This document shows positions 26,157-34,935 of a DNA stretch of 64,000 bases, one piece after another. Numbering within the stretch: the stretch's first letter is position 1; each line of letters opens with the position of its first letter. The notes under the pieces are model-generated. The model saw only the letters and a program-made list of their open reading frames with translations, made no database searches and was not told the origin of the DNA. This stretch comes from Massilia solisilvae (GTDB taxonomy: Bacteria > Pseudomonadota > Gammaproteobacteria > Burkholderiales > Burkholderiaceae_D): contig NZ_JANUGV010000001.1 of the NCBI RefSeq assembly GCF_024753215.1, forward strand, positions 124,001 to 188,000, given 5' to 3'. Position numbers and translations under genes: made by a program.

Positions 26157-26281
26157 GTAGGGTGGGCGGGTCTGCCGCCCACGCGTTCAACCGGACGTTG
26201 TGACGCCGCGGCGTCTCTCGCTGCGCCTGGACGCGTGGGCAGGGTGAGGCTGGGCAGTGACCAGCCGAACGCCCACCCTAC
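26157..26281. repeat. Family A repeat inside the dctPQM operon
   Basis: GTAGGGTGGGCGGG...CGCGTTCAA on the left and GACGCGTGGGCAGG...GCCCACCCTAC on the right, 125 bp in all, filling the gap between dctP and dctQ. Strong stem-loop potential. Confidence 0.85.
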
Positions 26282-26305
26282 GTTCGTCTCCCTCAAAGGA
26301 TCCCC

Positions 26306-26875
26306 ATGAAATTCCTCGATCGCCTCGAAGAGTGGATCATCGCGTCCCTGATGGGCGTGGCCACTCTCGTGATCTTCGTGGCGGTGGTGCACCGCTACCT
26401 GTCCGGCTTGCCGATTCCCGGTGTGCAGGACTACCTCATCAGCATCAACATGAGCTGGGCACAGGAGCTGTGCATCTACATGTTCGTCTGGATGGCCAAG
26501 TTCGGCGCGGCCTATGGCGTGCGCACCGGCATCCACGTCGGCGTCGACGTGCTGATCAACCGCCTGTCGGACAAATGGCGCAACAAGCTGATCGTCGTTG
26601 GCCTCTTGGCCGGCGCCCTGTTCACCGGCATCATCGGCACCCTCGGCGCCATTTTTGTGAACGGCATGCGCCACACCAGCTCGATCTCGCCGGACCTGGA
26701 GTGGCCGATGTGGATCGTGTACATGGCCGTGCCGCTCGGCTCGTACCTGATGTGCTTCCGCTTCCTGCAGGTGACCTGGCAGTTCCTCAAGCACGGCGAA
26801 TTGCCGAAGCACGACCATTCCCACGTTGAAGGACTGGAAGACGAAATCGCAGAAGCACGGGAGCACGCAGTATGA
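26306..26875 (+). CDS. dctQ: TRAP transporter small permease DctQ
   Basis: 189 residues with four predicted membrane helices (about 12-33, 52-72, 94-115, 132-155), the DctQ layout. AAAGGA precedes the ATG. Its stop overlaps dctM (ATGA at 26872). DctQ forms the membrane complex with DctM, which exchanges substrate for Na+. Confidence 0.93.
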   Translation: MKFLDRLEEWIIASLMGVATLVIFVAVVHRYLSGLPIPGVQDYLISINMSWAQELCIYMFVWMAKFGAAYGVRTGIHVGVDVLINRLSDKWRNKLIVVGLLAGALFTGIIGTLGAIFVNGMRHTSSISPDLEWPMWIVYMAVPLGSYLMCFRFLQVTWQFLKHGELPKHDHSHVEGLEDEIAEAREHAV

Positions 26876-28149
26876 ACGCCACTATTATCTTTGTGATCCT
26901 GATCCTGTTCATGCTCACGGGCATGCCGGTCTCGATCTCGCTCGGCCTGACCGTGCTGACCTTCCTGTTCACGATGACCTCGGTGCCGATCGAATCGGTG
27001 GCCATGAAGCTGTTCACCGGCATCGAGAACTTCGAGATCATGTCGATCCCCTTCTTCATCCTGGCGGGCAACTTCCTGACCCACGGCGGTGTCGCGCGGC
27101 GCATGATCAACTTCGCCACCTCGATGGTCGGCCACTGGCACGGCGGCCTGGCGCTGGCCGGCGTGGTCGCCTGCGCGCTGTTCGCGGCCGTATCGGGCTC
27201 GAGCCCGGCCACCGTGGTGGCGATCGGCTCGATCATCATGCCGGCCATGGCCAAGCAGGGCTATCCCAAGCGCTTCGGCGCCGGTGTCGTTACCACCTCG
27301 GGCGCGCTGGGCATCCTGATCCCGCCGTCGATCGTGATGGTGATGTACTCGGTAACCACCAACACCTCGGTCGGCAAGCTGTTCATGGCCGGCGTGGTGC
27401 CGGGCCTGCTGCTGGCGGTGCTGCTGGGCGTGACCACCTGGTTCCTGGCGCGCAAGCACAACTACCCGCGCATGAAGCGCGCCACCTGGGGCGAGCGCTT
27501 TGACGCGTTCCGCAAGAGCGCCTGGGGCCTGGTGCTGATCGTGATCGTGATGGGCGGCATCTATTCCGGTATGTTCACCCCGACCGAGGCGGCCGGCATG
27601 GCGGCCGTGTATGCCTTCTTCATCGCCGTGTTCGTGTACAAGGACCTGAAGATCAAGCAGGTCGGCAAGGTGTTGCTCGATTCGGCGGCGATGTCCGCGA
27701 TGCTGCTGTACATCATCACCAACGCCGTGCTGTTCTCGTTCCTGATGACCAGCGAAAGCGTGCCGCAGGCAATGGCCAGCTGGCTGACCAACCAGGGCCT
27801 GGGCCAGATCGCCTTCCTGTTGGTGGTGAACGTGCTGCTGCTGTTGGCAGGCAACGTGATGGAACCGTCGTCGATCGTGCTGATCATGGCGCCGATCCTG
27901 TTCCCGGTCGCGGTGACGCTGGGGATCGACCCGATCCACTTCGGCATCCTGATCGTGGTGAACATGGAAGTGGGCATGTGCCACCCGCCGGTGGGCCTGA
28001 ACCTGTACGTGGCGTCCGGCATCACGAAGATGGGTATCTCGGAACTGACGGTGGCGGTGATGCCATGGCTGCTGACGATGCTCGGCTTCCTGGCCCTGAT
28101 CACGTATGTACCGCAGATCTCGCTGTGGTTGCCTAACCTCATGCAGTAA
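26872..28149 (+). CDS. dctM: TRAP transporter large permease DctM
   Basis: 425 residues, about 12 membrane helices. DctM landmarks: MSIPFFILAGNFLTHGGVARRMI, FAAVSGSSPATVVAIGSI, SGALGILIPPSIVMV and the C-terminal NMEVGMCHPPVGLNLYV. It is the transport channel subunit energised by a Na+ gradient. Last gene of dctPQM. Confidence 0.95.
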   Translation: MNATIIFVILILFMLTGMPVSISLGLTVLTFLFTMTSVPIESVAMKLFTGIENFEIMSIPFFILAGNFLTHGGVARRMINFATSMVGHWHGGLALAGVVACALFAAVSGSSPATVVAIGSIIMPAMAKQGYPKRFGAGVVTTSGALGILIPPSIVMVMYSVTTNTSVGKLFMAGVVPGLLLAVLLGVTTWFLARKHNYPRMKRATWGERFDAFRKSAWGLVLIVIVMGGIYSGMFTPTEAAGMAAVYAFFIAVFVYKDLKIKQVGKVLLDSAAMSAMLLYIITNAVLFSFLMTSESVPQAMASWLTNQGLGQIAFLLVVNVLLLLAGNVMEPSSIVLIMAPILFPVAVTLGIDPIHFGILIVVNMEVGMCHPPVGLNLYVASGITKMGISELTVAVMPWLLTMLGFLALITYVPQISLWLPNLMQ

Positions 28150-28377
28150 TTGTAATTTTTTTGTCTCCGTTGCAAAAAATGCTCACTTCCAGTGCAAGCT
28201 GCGTTATCATGTGGCACCCTCGGCGGTGAAATGCACTCGCCGAAGGCATCACGAGCAGACTTTTTTGGGGAGTAAAGAAAAGAACCGGTAGTCAATACCG
28301 GAGAAATCGAGGAGACACCGCGTTTTACAGTATGCCGACGGACACCGATCGGCCGGGAACGTGGAACAGAATTCGAA

Positions 28378-28403
28378 GCGCACCGCAAGGTGCGCTTTTT
28401 TTT
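28378..28403 (+). terminator. Strong intrinsic terminator
   Basis: GCGCACC-GCAA-GGTGCGC: a 7-bp GC stem with a GNRA tetraloop, followed by eight T residues. Confidence 0.9.
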
Positions 28404-28417
28404 CGCCCCGCGGCACG

Positions 28418-28442
28418 GTAGGGTGGGCAGCTTGGCTGCCCA
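28418..28442. repeat. Family A half-unit
   Basis: GTAGGGTGGGCAGC and the inverted GCTGCCCA make one half of the family A repeat; no partner half follows. Confidence 0.75.
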
Positions 28443-28490
28443 GCCGACGCGATCCTTTTTTTTCCGGTGGCACAGCGCTACACTGTGGCG

Positions 28491-29015
28491 ATGAGCACAC
28501 AACAAGGCAGCGAGATCTTCAGCGCGATCGTCGCCGCGCCGTTCGGCGCAATGGGCATCCGCAGCGAGGACGCGTGCGTGCGCGAGCTGGTGTACCTGCC
28601 GCCGCACTTTCACGAAAAGGCGCCGCAGGACGCGCTGTCCGAGCAGGCGTGCGAACAGGTGCTGCGCTATTTCGACGACCCCGACTTCGTGTTCAGCCTG
28701 CCGCTGCTGGACAAGGGCAGCGCCTTCCAGCGCCGCGTGTGGGACGCAATCAGCGCCATCCCGCGCGGCGCGGTGCGCACCTATGGCCAGCTGGCCAAGG
28801 AAATCGGCTCGGCGCCGCGCGCGGTGGGCCAGGCCTGCGGCGCCAACTGGTATCCGCTGATCATTCCCTGCCACCGCGTCACGGCCGCCGGGGGGCTGGG
28901 CGGCTTTTCCAACCACGACGATGAGAACGGCTTTCACCTGTCGGTGAAACGCTGGCTGCTCAAGCACGAAGGCGTGTCGCAAGCTCCATGGCAGCAGCAG
29001 TCGATCTGGCCCTGA
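28491..29015 (+). CDS. ogt: Methylated-DNA-protein-cysteine methyltransferase
   Basis: 174 residues from ATG 28491 (GTG 28467 is open but lies close to the repeat). The C-terminal domain has GSAFQRRVWDAISAIPRG, RTYGQLA, RAVGQACGANWYPLIIPCHRV with the acceptor Cys in PCHR, and GGLGGF. It repairs O6-alkylguanine by suicide transfer. It overlaps xerD by 28 bases. Confidence 0.92.
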   Translation: MSTQQGSEIFSAIVAAPFGAMGIRSEDACVRELVYLPPHFHEKAPQDALSEQACEQVLRYFDDPDFVFSLPLLDKGSAFQRRVWDAISAIPRGAVRTYGQLAKEIGSAPRAVGQACGANWYPLIIPCHRVTAAGGLGGFSNHDDENGFHLSVKRWLLKHEGVSQAPWQQQSIWP

Positions 29016-29902
29016 TCGACGAGTTCTGCGACACCCTCTGGCTGGAGCAGGGGCTGGCGAAGAATTCGCTCGACGCCTACCGGCGCGACCTGCGCCTGTT
29101 CGCGCGCTGGCTCGAGGTCAAGCGTCCCGGCCGCGGCCTGCTGTCGGTGCAGCCCGAGGACCTGGCCGGCTATTTCGCCGACCGCCACGAGCAGTCCAAG
29201 CCCAGTTCGGCCAACCGGCGGCTGTCGGTGCTCAAGCGCTTCTACCAGCTCGCGCTGCGCCAGAACAAGGTTGCCGCCGACCCGTGCCTGCAGATGGCCT
29301 CGGCCAAACAACCGGCGCGCTTCGTGCACACGCTGACCGAAGGCGAGGTCGAAGCCTTGCTGGCGGCGCCCGACGTCTCCACCCCGCTGGGCCTGCGCGA
29401 GCGGACCATGCTCGAACTGATGTATGCGAGCGGCCTGCGCGTGTCCGAGCTGGTCACGCTCAAGCTGGTGGAACTGAGTCTGAACGATGGCGTGCTGCGT
29501 ATCACCGGCAAGGGCAGCAAGACCCGGCTGGTGCCGTTCGGCGAACAGGCGCGGCTGTGGATCGAGCGCTACCTGAAGCAGGCGCGTGGGATCATCCTCG
29601 ACGGCCAGATCGACGACGCCCTGTTCGTCACCGGGCGCGGCGCGCCGATGACGCGCCAGATGTTCTGGGTGATCATCAAGAAGCACGCCGCCAGGGCTGG
29701 CATCAAGGCGCCGCTGTCGCCGCACACGCTGCGCCATGCGTTCGCGACCCACCTGCTGAACCACGGGGCCGACCTGCGCGTCGTGCAGTTGCTCCTTGGC
29801 CACTCCGATATTTCGACCACCCAGATCTACACCCACGTCGCGCGCGAACGGCTCAAGCGCCTGCATGCGCAGCACCATCCGCGTGGTGGCGCAAATGCCT
29901 GA
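28988..29902 (+). CDS. xerD: Site-specific tyrosine recombinase XerD
   Basis: 304 residues. SAM-like N-domain (about 5-95). Catalytic domain with R in YASGLRVSEL, K in GKGSKTR, H-x-x-R in SPHTLRHAF, H in LLGHSDIST, and Tyr in QIYTHV. Length and sequence fit XerD, which resolves chromosome dimers at dif with XerC. Though a tyrosine recombinase, it is a housekeeping enzyme and not an island integrase. Confidence 0.95.
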   Translation: MAAAVDLALIDEFCDTLWLEQGLAKNSLDAYRRDLRLFARWLEVKRPGRGLLSVQPEDLAGYFADRHEQSKPSSANRRLSVLKRFYQLALRQNKVAADPCLQMASAKQPARFVHTLTEGEVEALLAAPDVSTPLGLRERTMLELMYASGLRVSELVTLKLVELSLNDGVLRITGKGSKTRLVPFGEQARLWIERYLKQARGIILDGQIDDALFVTGRGAPMTRQMFWVIIKKHAARAGIKAPLSPHTLRHAFATHLLNHGADLRVVQLLLGHSDISTTQIYTHVARERLKRLHAQHHPRGGANA

Positions 29903-29959
29903 ACAGTAAACGCGCTATATTAAAGCCGTAGCGCCCAATTCATGACCGACGAGGTGATC

Positions 29960-30142
29960 ATGGCCAGAACAAACTTCCAGTACGAAAAGCGTCAGCGGGA
30001 GTTGGAGAAAAAGCGCAAGGCCGAGGAAAAGGCCAAGCGCAAGGCGGAGGCCAAGCATCGGCCCGCCACGGGGCAGGAGCAGGGCGACGATCCGGCCGCG
30101 GCCGGCGAGGCGGTCACGCCCGAGGGTGACGAGCAGGAATAA
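29960..30142 (+). CDS. Small highly charged protein, function unknown
   Basis: 60 residues from ATG 29960, chosen for GAGGTG placed 5 bases upstream; ATG 29942 in frame is possible. MARTNFQYEKRQRELEKKRKAEE begins a long Lys/Glu helix, then an acidic Ala/Gly-rich tail. Likely a helical or coiled-coil protein. No family named. Confidence 0.65.
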   Translation: MARTNFQYEKRQRELEKKRKAEEKAKRKAEAKHRPATGQEQGDDPAAAGEAVTPEGDEQE

Positions 30143-30183
30143 ACGCGTTCATTTGTTCCCTGCAGCATCGTTCAATCGCCGCC

Positions 30184-30305
30184 GCCCCGGCGAAAGCCGG
30201 GGGCCATGCCGAGTTTGCGGCGATGCGGCGTTTGCGCGTCTGGATGCTTGATTTGGCCAGGTATTCGCTCGCTCAGCATGGGTCCCGGCGTTCGCCGGGA
30301 CGATG
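30184..30305. repeat. Family B repeat pair
   Basis: Left unit CCCCGGCGAAAGCCGGGG...CATGCCGAG and inverted right unit CTCAGCATGGGTCCCGGCG...GCCGGGACGATG, between convergent genes. Confidence 0.8.
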
Positions 30306-30316
30306 GGGCAAAGGTC

Positions 30317-33300
30317 TCAGGCCAGCTCGGGCGCCTTGGCGGCATCGGCCTCGGCCGCTGCCATTTCCTCTTCGTGCCCCTTCTGGAACCAGCGCTTGAC
30401 GCGCTTGCCCCAGTTGTCCAGGTAGGTATAGGCCACCGGCACCACCACCAGCGTGAGCAGGGTCGAGGTGATCACGCCGCCGATCACCGCGCGTCCCATC
30501 GGCGCCTGGGTCTCGCCGCCGTCGCCCATGCCGATCGCCATCGGCAGCATGCCGAAAATCATCGCCAGTGTCGTCATCACGATCGGCCGCAGGCGCACCT
30601 GACCCGCTTGCATGAGCGCCTCGAACTGGCTCTTGCCTTCGCGCTGCCCGTGGTTGGTGAAGTCCACCAGCAGGATCGCGTTCTTGGTCACCAGGCCCAT
30701 CAGCATCACCACCCCGATGAACGAGAAGATGTTGAGCGTGCTGCCCGTCACCAGCAGCGCCACCAGCACGCCGATCAGCGACAGCGGCAGCGACATCATG
30801 ATCGCGATGGGCTGCAGGAAGCTGCCGAACTGGGAGGCCAGCACCAGGTAGATGAAGATCACCGCGATCGTGATCGCGATCAGGAATCCGCCCAGCGTCT
30901 CGGCCATCATCTGCGCGTCGCCGCCCACGTCGAAGCGCACGCCGGCCGGCAGCTCGATCGACTTCATCGCTTTTTGCACGTCGGCCATCACGTCGCCGCC
31001 CGGGCGGCCTTCCACGCCTGCATACACCGCCACCCGGCGCTGCAGCGCCTGGCGCTTGAGCACCTGCGGGCTGCCGGCCGGCACGAACTCGACCACCTGG
31101 CGCAGCGGCACCATGATCGGGTTGCCGGCCGCGTCGAGCTTGCTCGATGCCACCGACAGGTCCGCCAGGTCAGCCACTTTCTGGCGGCCCGACTTGGGCA
31201 GCTGCACGTTCACGTCGTAGTTCTGGCCGTCCGGCGCCAGCCAGCGGCTGATCTGGTCGCCCGCCACAAAGGGTCGCAGTGCCGCGCCGATCTGCGTGAC
31301 CGACAGCCCCAGGTCGTTGGCAAGCTCGTTGTTGATCTTGACCACGGTGGCCGGGCTCGCGCCTTCCTGGCTGTACTCGATGTCCACCACGCCTTTTACC
31401 TTGCGCATCTTGTCCATCAGCTTGTGCGCGGCCTGGTCGAGCGCCGCCTCGTCGGTGCCGAGGATGGCGATGAAGATCGGGCGGTTACCCACCATCAGTG
31501 TGATGCCGGCAATCGGCGCGAGGCGCTCGCGGATCGCCTGTTCGAGCTGCTGCTGCGAGCGGCGGTGCGTCTTGTGCGCGTCGGTGAGTTTCAGGTTCAC
31601 CTGCGCGTAGTTGCGGCCCTCGGCGGTGGCCACGTCCGCGTTCATCGCTTCGATTTCCTTGAAGCTCGACAGCGCCGCTTCCACCTGCTTGACCTTGCTG
31701 TCGGTGTATTCCAGGCTCGAACCGATCGGCGTCTTGAAGCGGATCTGGATGAAGCCGTTGTCGGTCTGCGGGAACATTTCGCCGCCCACCATCGGCACCA
31801 GCGCCAGGCTGCCCACGAACACGGCCGCGGCCAGCGCCAGCGTGCTCTTGCGCCAGGTCAGCGCCAGCGCCAGCACCCTGGCGTACCAGCCGTGCAGCCG
31901 TTCCACGCCGTGCTCCACGCGGTCCATGATGCGGCCCAGCCACGGCACGTACTTGAAGCGGTTCTTGACCGGGTCCGGCCACACCGAGGAGAGCATGGGG
32001 TCGAGCGTGAAGCTGACGAACAGCGACACCAGCACCGCGACAGCCACCGTGATCCCGAACTGCAGGAAGAAGCGGCCGATGATGCCCTTCATGAACGCGA
32101 TCGGCACGAACACGGCCACGATCGCAAAGGTGGTCGCCATGACCGCGATGCCGATCTCGTTGGTGCCGTCCTCGGCCGCCTTGACGTGGTTCTTGCCCAT
32201 GCCCAGGTGGCGCACGATGTTCTCGCGCACCACGATGGCGTCGTCGATCAACAGGCCAATGCACAGCGACAGCGCCATCAGCGTCATGAAATTGAGCGTG
32301 AAGCCGAAGTAGCGCAGCGCGATGAAGCTGGCCAGCACCGAGATCGGCAGGGTCAGCCCGGTGATGACCGTGCTGCGCCACGAGTGCAGGAAGAAGAACA
32401 CGATCACCATGGTCAGCACCGCGCCTTCGAGGATGGTCTCCTTCACGTTGTCGAGCTGGCTGCGCACGTTCTGCGCGTCGTCCTGCAGGTTGATGAAGCT
32501 GACGTCGGCCGGCAGCGTCTTCTTCAGTTCCCCGATCGCGGCCTTCACGCCTTCGCCCACCTCGACCGTATTGGCGTCCTGCACCTTGCCGATCTGGAGC
32601 GAGATGGCGCGCACGCCATTCACCCGCGACAGCGACAGCTCTTCCTGCTCGCCATCGACCACGTCCGCTACCTGGCTCAGGTACACCGGCCCGTCGGCAC
32701 GGCGCGCGACGATGATGTTGTTGAAGTCGCGCGCCTGCTTCATCATCCCTTCGATGCGCACCATGCGCTCGGCCGCGCCGTGGCTGACCACGCCGGCAGG
32801 CAGGTTGGCGTTGGTGGCCTGGATCGCGCGCAGCACCTCGTCCACGCCGACGTGCAGGCTTTGCAACTGTTCGGGGCGGATCGAGACCAGTACCTGGCGG
32901 TTGGTCTTGCCGTTCACGAAGATCTGGCCCACGCCGGGCACGGCCTGGATGCGCTTGACGATGATCTGGTCGGTCATCGACGACAGCTCGCGCATGCTGT
33001 GATCCTTGGCGGTGACGGCGTAGATCTCGACGGTCGTGTTGTTTTCGCCGTCCTGGCGCAGGATGACCGGCTCCTTCACCTCGCGCGGGAACCTGCCGCG
33101 CGCGCGGCCGACCTTGTCGCGCAGGTCCTGCACCGCGCGGTCCATGTCGGTGGACAGGTTGAATTCAAGCGAGATGCCGCTGCGCCCTTCCCACGAGTTG
33201 CTGCGGATGGTCTTGATGCCGCTGACCGAGTTGGCCACTTCCTCGAGCGGGCGGGTGACGTCGTTCTCGACCTGCTCGGGCGAGGCGCCCGGGTAGGCGG

Positions 33301-33445
33301 TCTCGAGCCAAAGCGCCGGAATCTGCACGTTGGGCATTTGCTCCACGCCCAGGCTCTTGTACGAGAACAGGCCGAGCACCATCAGCCCGACCATCACCAT
33401 GGTCGCGAAGACCGGGTGGCGGATACTGGTTTTCGTGATCCACAT
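30317..33445 (-). CDS. RND efflux pump inner-membrane transporter (HAE1 type)
   Basis: 1042 residues, normal for AcrB/MexB-type proteins. N-terminus ITKTSIRHPVFATMVMVGLMVLG; two large periplasmic loops; proton-relay Asp pair in TM4 (CIGLLIDDAIVVRENI); RND motif in VKAAEDGTNEIGIAVMATT. It exports drugs or other hydrophobic compounds with the adaptor encoded next upstream. No outer-membrane channel gene is present nearby, so a TolC-type partner elsewhere is implied. Confidence 0.94.
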   Translation of the reverse strand: MWITKTSIRHPVFATMVMVGLMVLGLFSYKSLGVEQMPNVQIPALWLETAYPGASPEQVENDVTRPLEEVANSVSGIKTIRSNSWEGRSGISLEFNLSTDMDRAVQDLRDKVGRARGRFPREVKEPVILRQDGENNTTVEIYAVTAKDHSMRELSSMTDQIIVKRIQAVPGVGQIFVNGKTNRQVLVSIRPEQLQSLHVGVDEVLRAIQATNANLPAGVVSHGAAERMVRIEGMMKQARDFNNIIVARRADGPVYLSQVADVVDGEQEELSLSRVNGVRAISLQIGKVQDANTVEVGEGVKAAIGELKKTLPADVSFINLQDDAQNVRSQLDNVKETILEGAVLTMVIVFFFLHSWRSTVITGLTLPISVLASFIALRYFGFTLNFMTLMALSLCIGLLIDDAIVVRENIVRHLGMGKNHVKAAEDGTNEIGIAVMATTFAIVAVFVPIAFMKGIIGRFFLQFGITVAVAVLVSLFVSFTLDPMLSSVWPDPVKNRFKYVPWLGRIMDRVEHGVERLHGWYARVLALALTWRKSTLALAAAVFVGSLALVPMVGGEMFPQTDNGFIQIRFKTPIGSSLEYTDSKVKQVEAALSSFKEIEAMNADVATAEGRNYAQVNLKLTDAHKTHRRSQQQLEQAIRERLAPIAGITLMVGNRPIFIAILGTDEAALDQAAHKLMDKMRKVKGVVDIEYSQEGASPATVVKINNELANDLGLSVTQIGAALRPFVAGDQISRWLAPDGQNYDVNVQLPKSGRQKVADLADLSVASSKLDAAGNPIMVPLRQVVEFVPAGSPQVLKRQALQRRVAVYAGVEGRPGGDVMADVQKAMKSIELPAGVRFDVGGDAQMMAETLGGFLIAITIAVIFIYLVLASQFGSFLQPIAIMMSLPLSLIGVLVALLVTGSTLNIFSFIGVVMLMGLVTKNAILLVDFTNHGQREGKSQFEALMQAGQVRLRPIVMTTLAMIFGMLPMAIGMGDGGETQAPMGRAVIGGVITSTLLTLVVVPVAYTYLDNWGKRVKRWFQKGHEEEMAAAEADAAKAPELA

Positions 33446-33448
33446 GGC

Positions 33449-34636
33449 TCAGCCTTTCTTCGCGGCCGGCGCGGGCGCGGCGAGCTTGACCTGGCTGCCC
33501 GGCTTGACGTTGTCGAGCCTGGTTGCCAGCACGGTGGCGCCGGGGGCCAGTCCCTCGGTCACCTCGACCATGCCTTCGTCCTCGTTGCGCAGGCCCAGCC
33601 TGACCGGCTGCGCCACCACCTTGCCGCCGTCGACGCGGTACACGATGTCGCGCTCGCCGTCCTTGCGCAGGCTCGACAGCGGCGCCAGCGGGTGCGGCGC
33701 CGATTTGTCGGTGGTAATGCTGCCCTTGGCAAACATGCCGGCCTTGAGCGCGCCGTCGGCATTGTCCACGCTGATGTACACCAGCATGGCGCGCGAGCCG
33801 GTCTCGGTGGCCGGGTTGATGCGCGCGACCTTGCCGCCGAAGGCGCGCGTGCCGAAGCCGTCGACCTTGAAGCGCACGTCCTGGCCCACGCGCACGCGCG
33901 GGATGTCCGAGGCCGGCACCTGCGCTTCCAGCGTCAGTTCGCGCAGGTTGACGATCGAGAACACCGGAGTATCCGGCGCCAGCTTGTCGCCGGCCTGCGC
34001 AAAGCGCTTGCTGACCACGCCCGCGAGCGGGGCGCGAATTGCCGTATCGTTCAGTGCGATGCGCGCCAGCTCGAGCTGGGCGCGGGCCGCGTTCACCGCC
34101 GCCCGTGCCAGTTCGACGCTGTTCTGCGTGGTGTCGTACGAACTTTGCGAGATGTAGTTCTGCTTGAGCAGGGCCGCGCTGTTGGCGTTGTTCTTCATTG
34201 CCAGCGACAGCCGGGCATTGGCCTCGTCGAGCGCGGCCTGCTGCTGCGCCACGCGCGCGCGCGCCTCGGCCGCGTCGAGCCGGGCGATGACCTGGCCGGG
34301 CGCCACGCGCATGCCTTCCTGCACCGTGGTGTCCAGCACCACGCCCGACACCTTCGACTTGACGGTGGCCTGCGTGACCGGCGCCAGCGAACCGGACAGC
34401 GGAAGGTTGACGCGCAGCTCGCCGCTGGCCACCGTCGCCACGTCGCCCTGCGACAGCTCGTACACCGTCGGCTTGGCCTCGGCCGGGGCCTTGGCCGTTG
34501 CCGGCTTCGAACTGTGCGTCGCCGCCCACCCGCCGGCGGCCAGCAAGGCCACGGCCAGCGCGATCAGGCGCTTCTTGAGGGGGCGGCGGGTACGGATGGG
34601 GGCGGAGTCGAGCAGTGGCGGGGCTTCGAGTTTCAT
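33449..34636 (-). CDS. RND efflux periplasmic adaptor (membrane fusion protein)
   Basis: 395 residues from ATG 34636. N-terminal membrane anchor (about 23-41), barrel-sandwich lipoyl halves (LPLSGSLAPVTQATVKSKVSG and IRAPLAGVVSKRFAQAGDKLAPDTPVFSI), an alpha-hairpin between them, then beta-barrel. It bridges the RND transporter to the outer-membrane channel. Only 3 bases separate it from the transporter gene. Confidence 0.93.
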   Translation of the reverse strand: MKLEAPPLLDSAPIRTRRPLKKRLIALAVALLAAGGWAATHSSKPATAKAPAEAKPTVYELSQGDVATVASGELRVNLPLSGSLAPVTQATVKSKVSGVVLDTTVQEGMRVAPGQVIARLDAAEARARVAQQQAALDEANARLSLAMKNNANSAALLKQNYISQSSYDTTQNSVELARAAVNAARAQLELARIALNDTAIRAPLAGVVSKRFAQAGDKLAPDTPVFSIVNLRELTLEAQVPASDIPRVRVGQDVRFKVDGFGTRAFGGKVARINPATETGSRAMLVYISVDNADGALKAGMFAKGSITTDKSAPHPLAPLSSLRKDGERDIVYRVDGGKVVAQPVRLGLRNEDEGMVEVTEGLAPGATVLATRLDNVKPGSQVKLAAPAPAAKKG

Positions 34637-34935
34637 CGGGAGACTCTCTTTTTGTTCTGTGACGGGGTGGGTAGGTGGCGCCTGTGCTCCTTCCTGCAAG
34701 CAGGATGGAGCCTTTGGCGCATGGTGGGACTATAGAAAAAGACAAGAGCAGCGGCCACGGGAATGCGACGAGCGGTGGTATCCGGGCGCTGGAATGCGCG
34801 AAAACCCGGACAAAGTGCAATTTGAGGCGCAAAATCGGCGCAGTGCTGTGGTGGCGCAAGCGGCCCAGGCCGAGCCTGGCCGAGAATGATGTTTTTCCTG
34901 TGTAATCAAGCACTTGCCGAGAAGAAGGATTCACT
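34637..34935. other. Divergent promoter region, efflux operon / GGDEF-EAL gene
   Basis: 299 bases. On the minus strand TATAGT at 34729-34734 is a fair -10 box for the efflux genes, without a good -35. On the plus strand AAGGA precedes the GTG start at 34936. No operator palindrome recognised and no adjacent regulator gene. Confidence 0.4.

Larger units (their letters stand above)
28150..28490 (+). other. Intergenic region after dctM; possible small RNA
   Basis: 341 bases with no supported protein gene. It contains a hairpin CCGGTA-GTCAA-TACCGG (28285-28301), several purine-rich segments resembling ribosome sites, then a strong terminator 230 bases after dctM and finally a half copy of repeat family A. 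The distance of the terminator from dctM suggests either a long 3' UTR or an independent small RNA ending at about 28403. Confidence 0.4.

Noticed and set aside
28988..29902. XerD as the integrase of the tRNA element
   Set aside because: Its sequence and length are those of the housekeeping dif recombinase, and it lies 24 kb away next to ogt.
30206..34735. 1509-codon plus-strand open frame opposite the efflux genes
   Set aside because: It is antisense to the RND transporter and adaptor, is rich in His/Arg/Gln as expected for the antisense of GC-rich genes, and has no recognisable domain.
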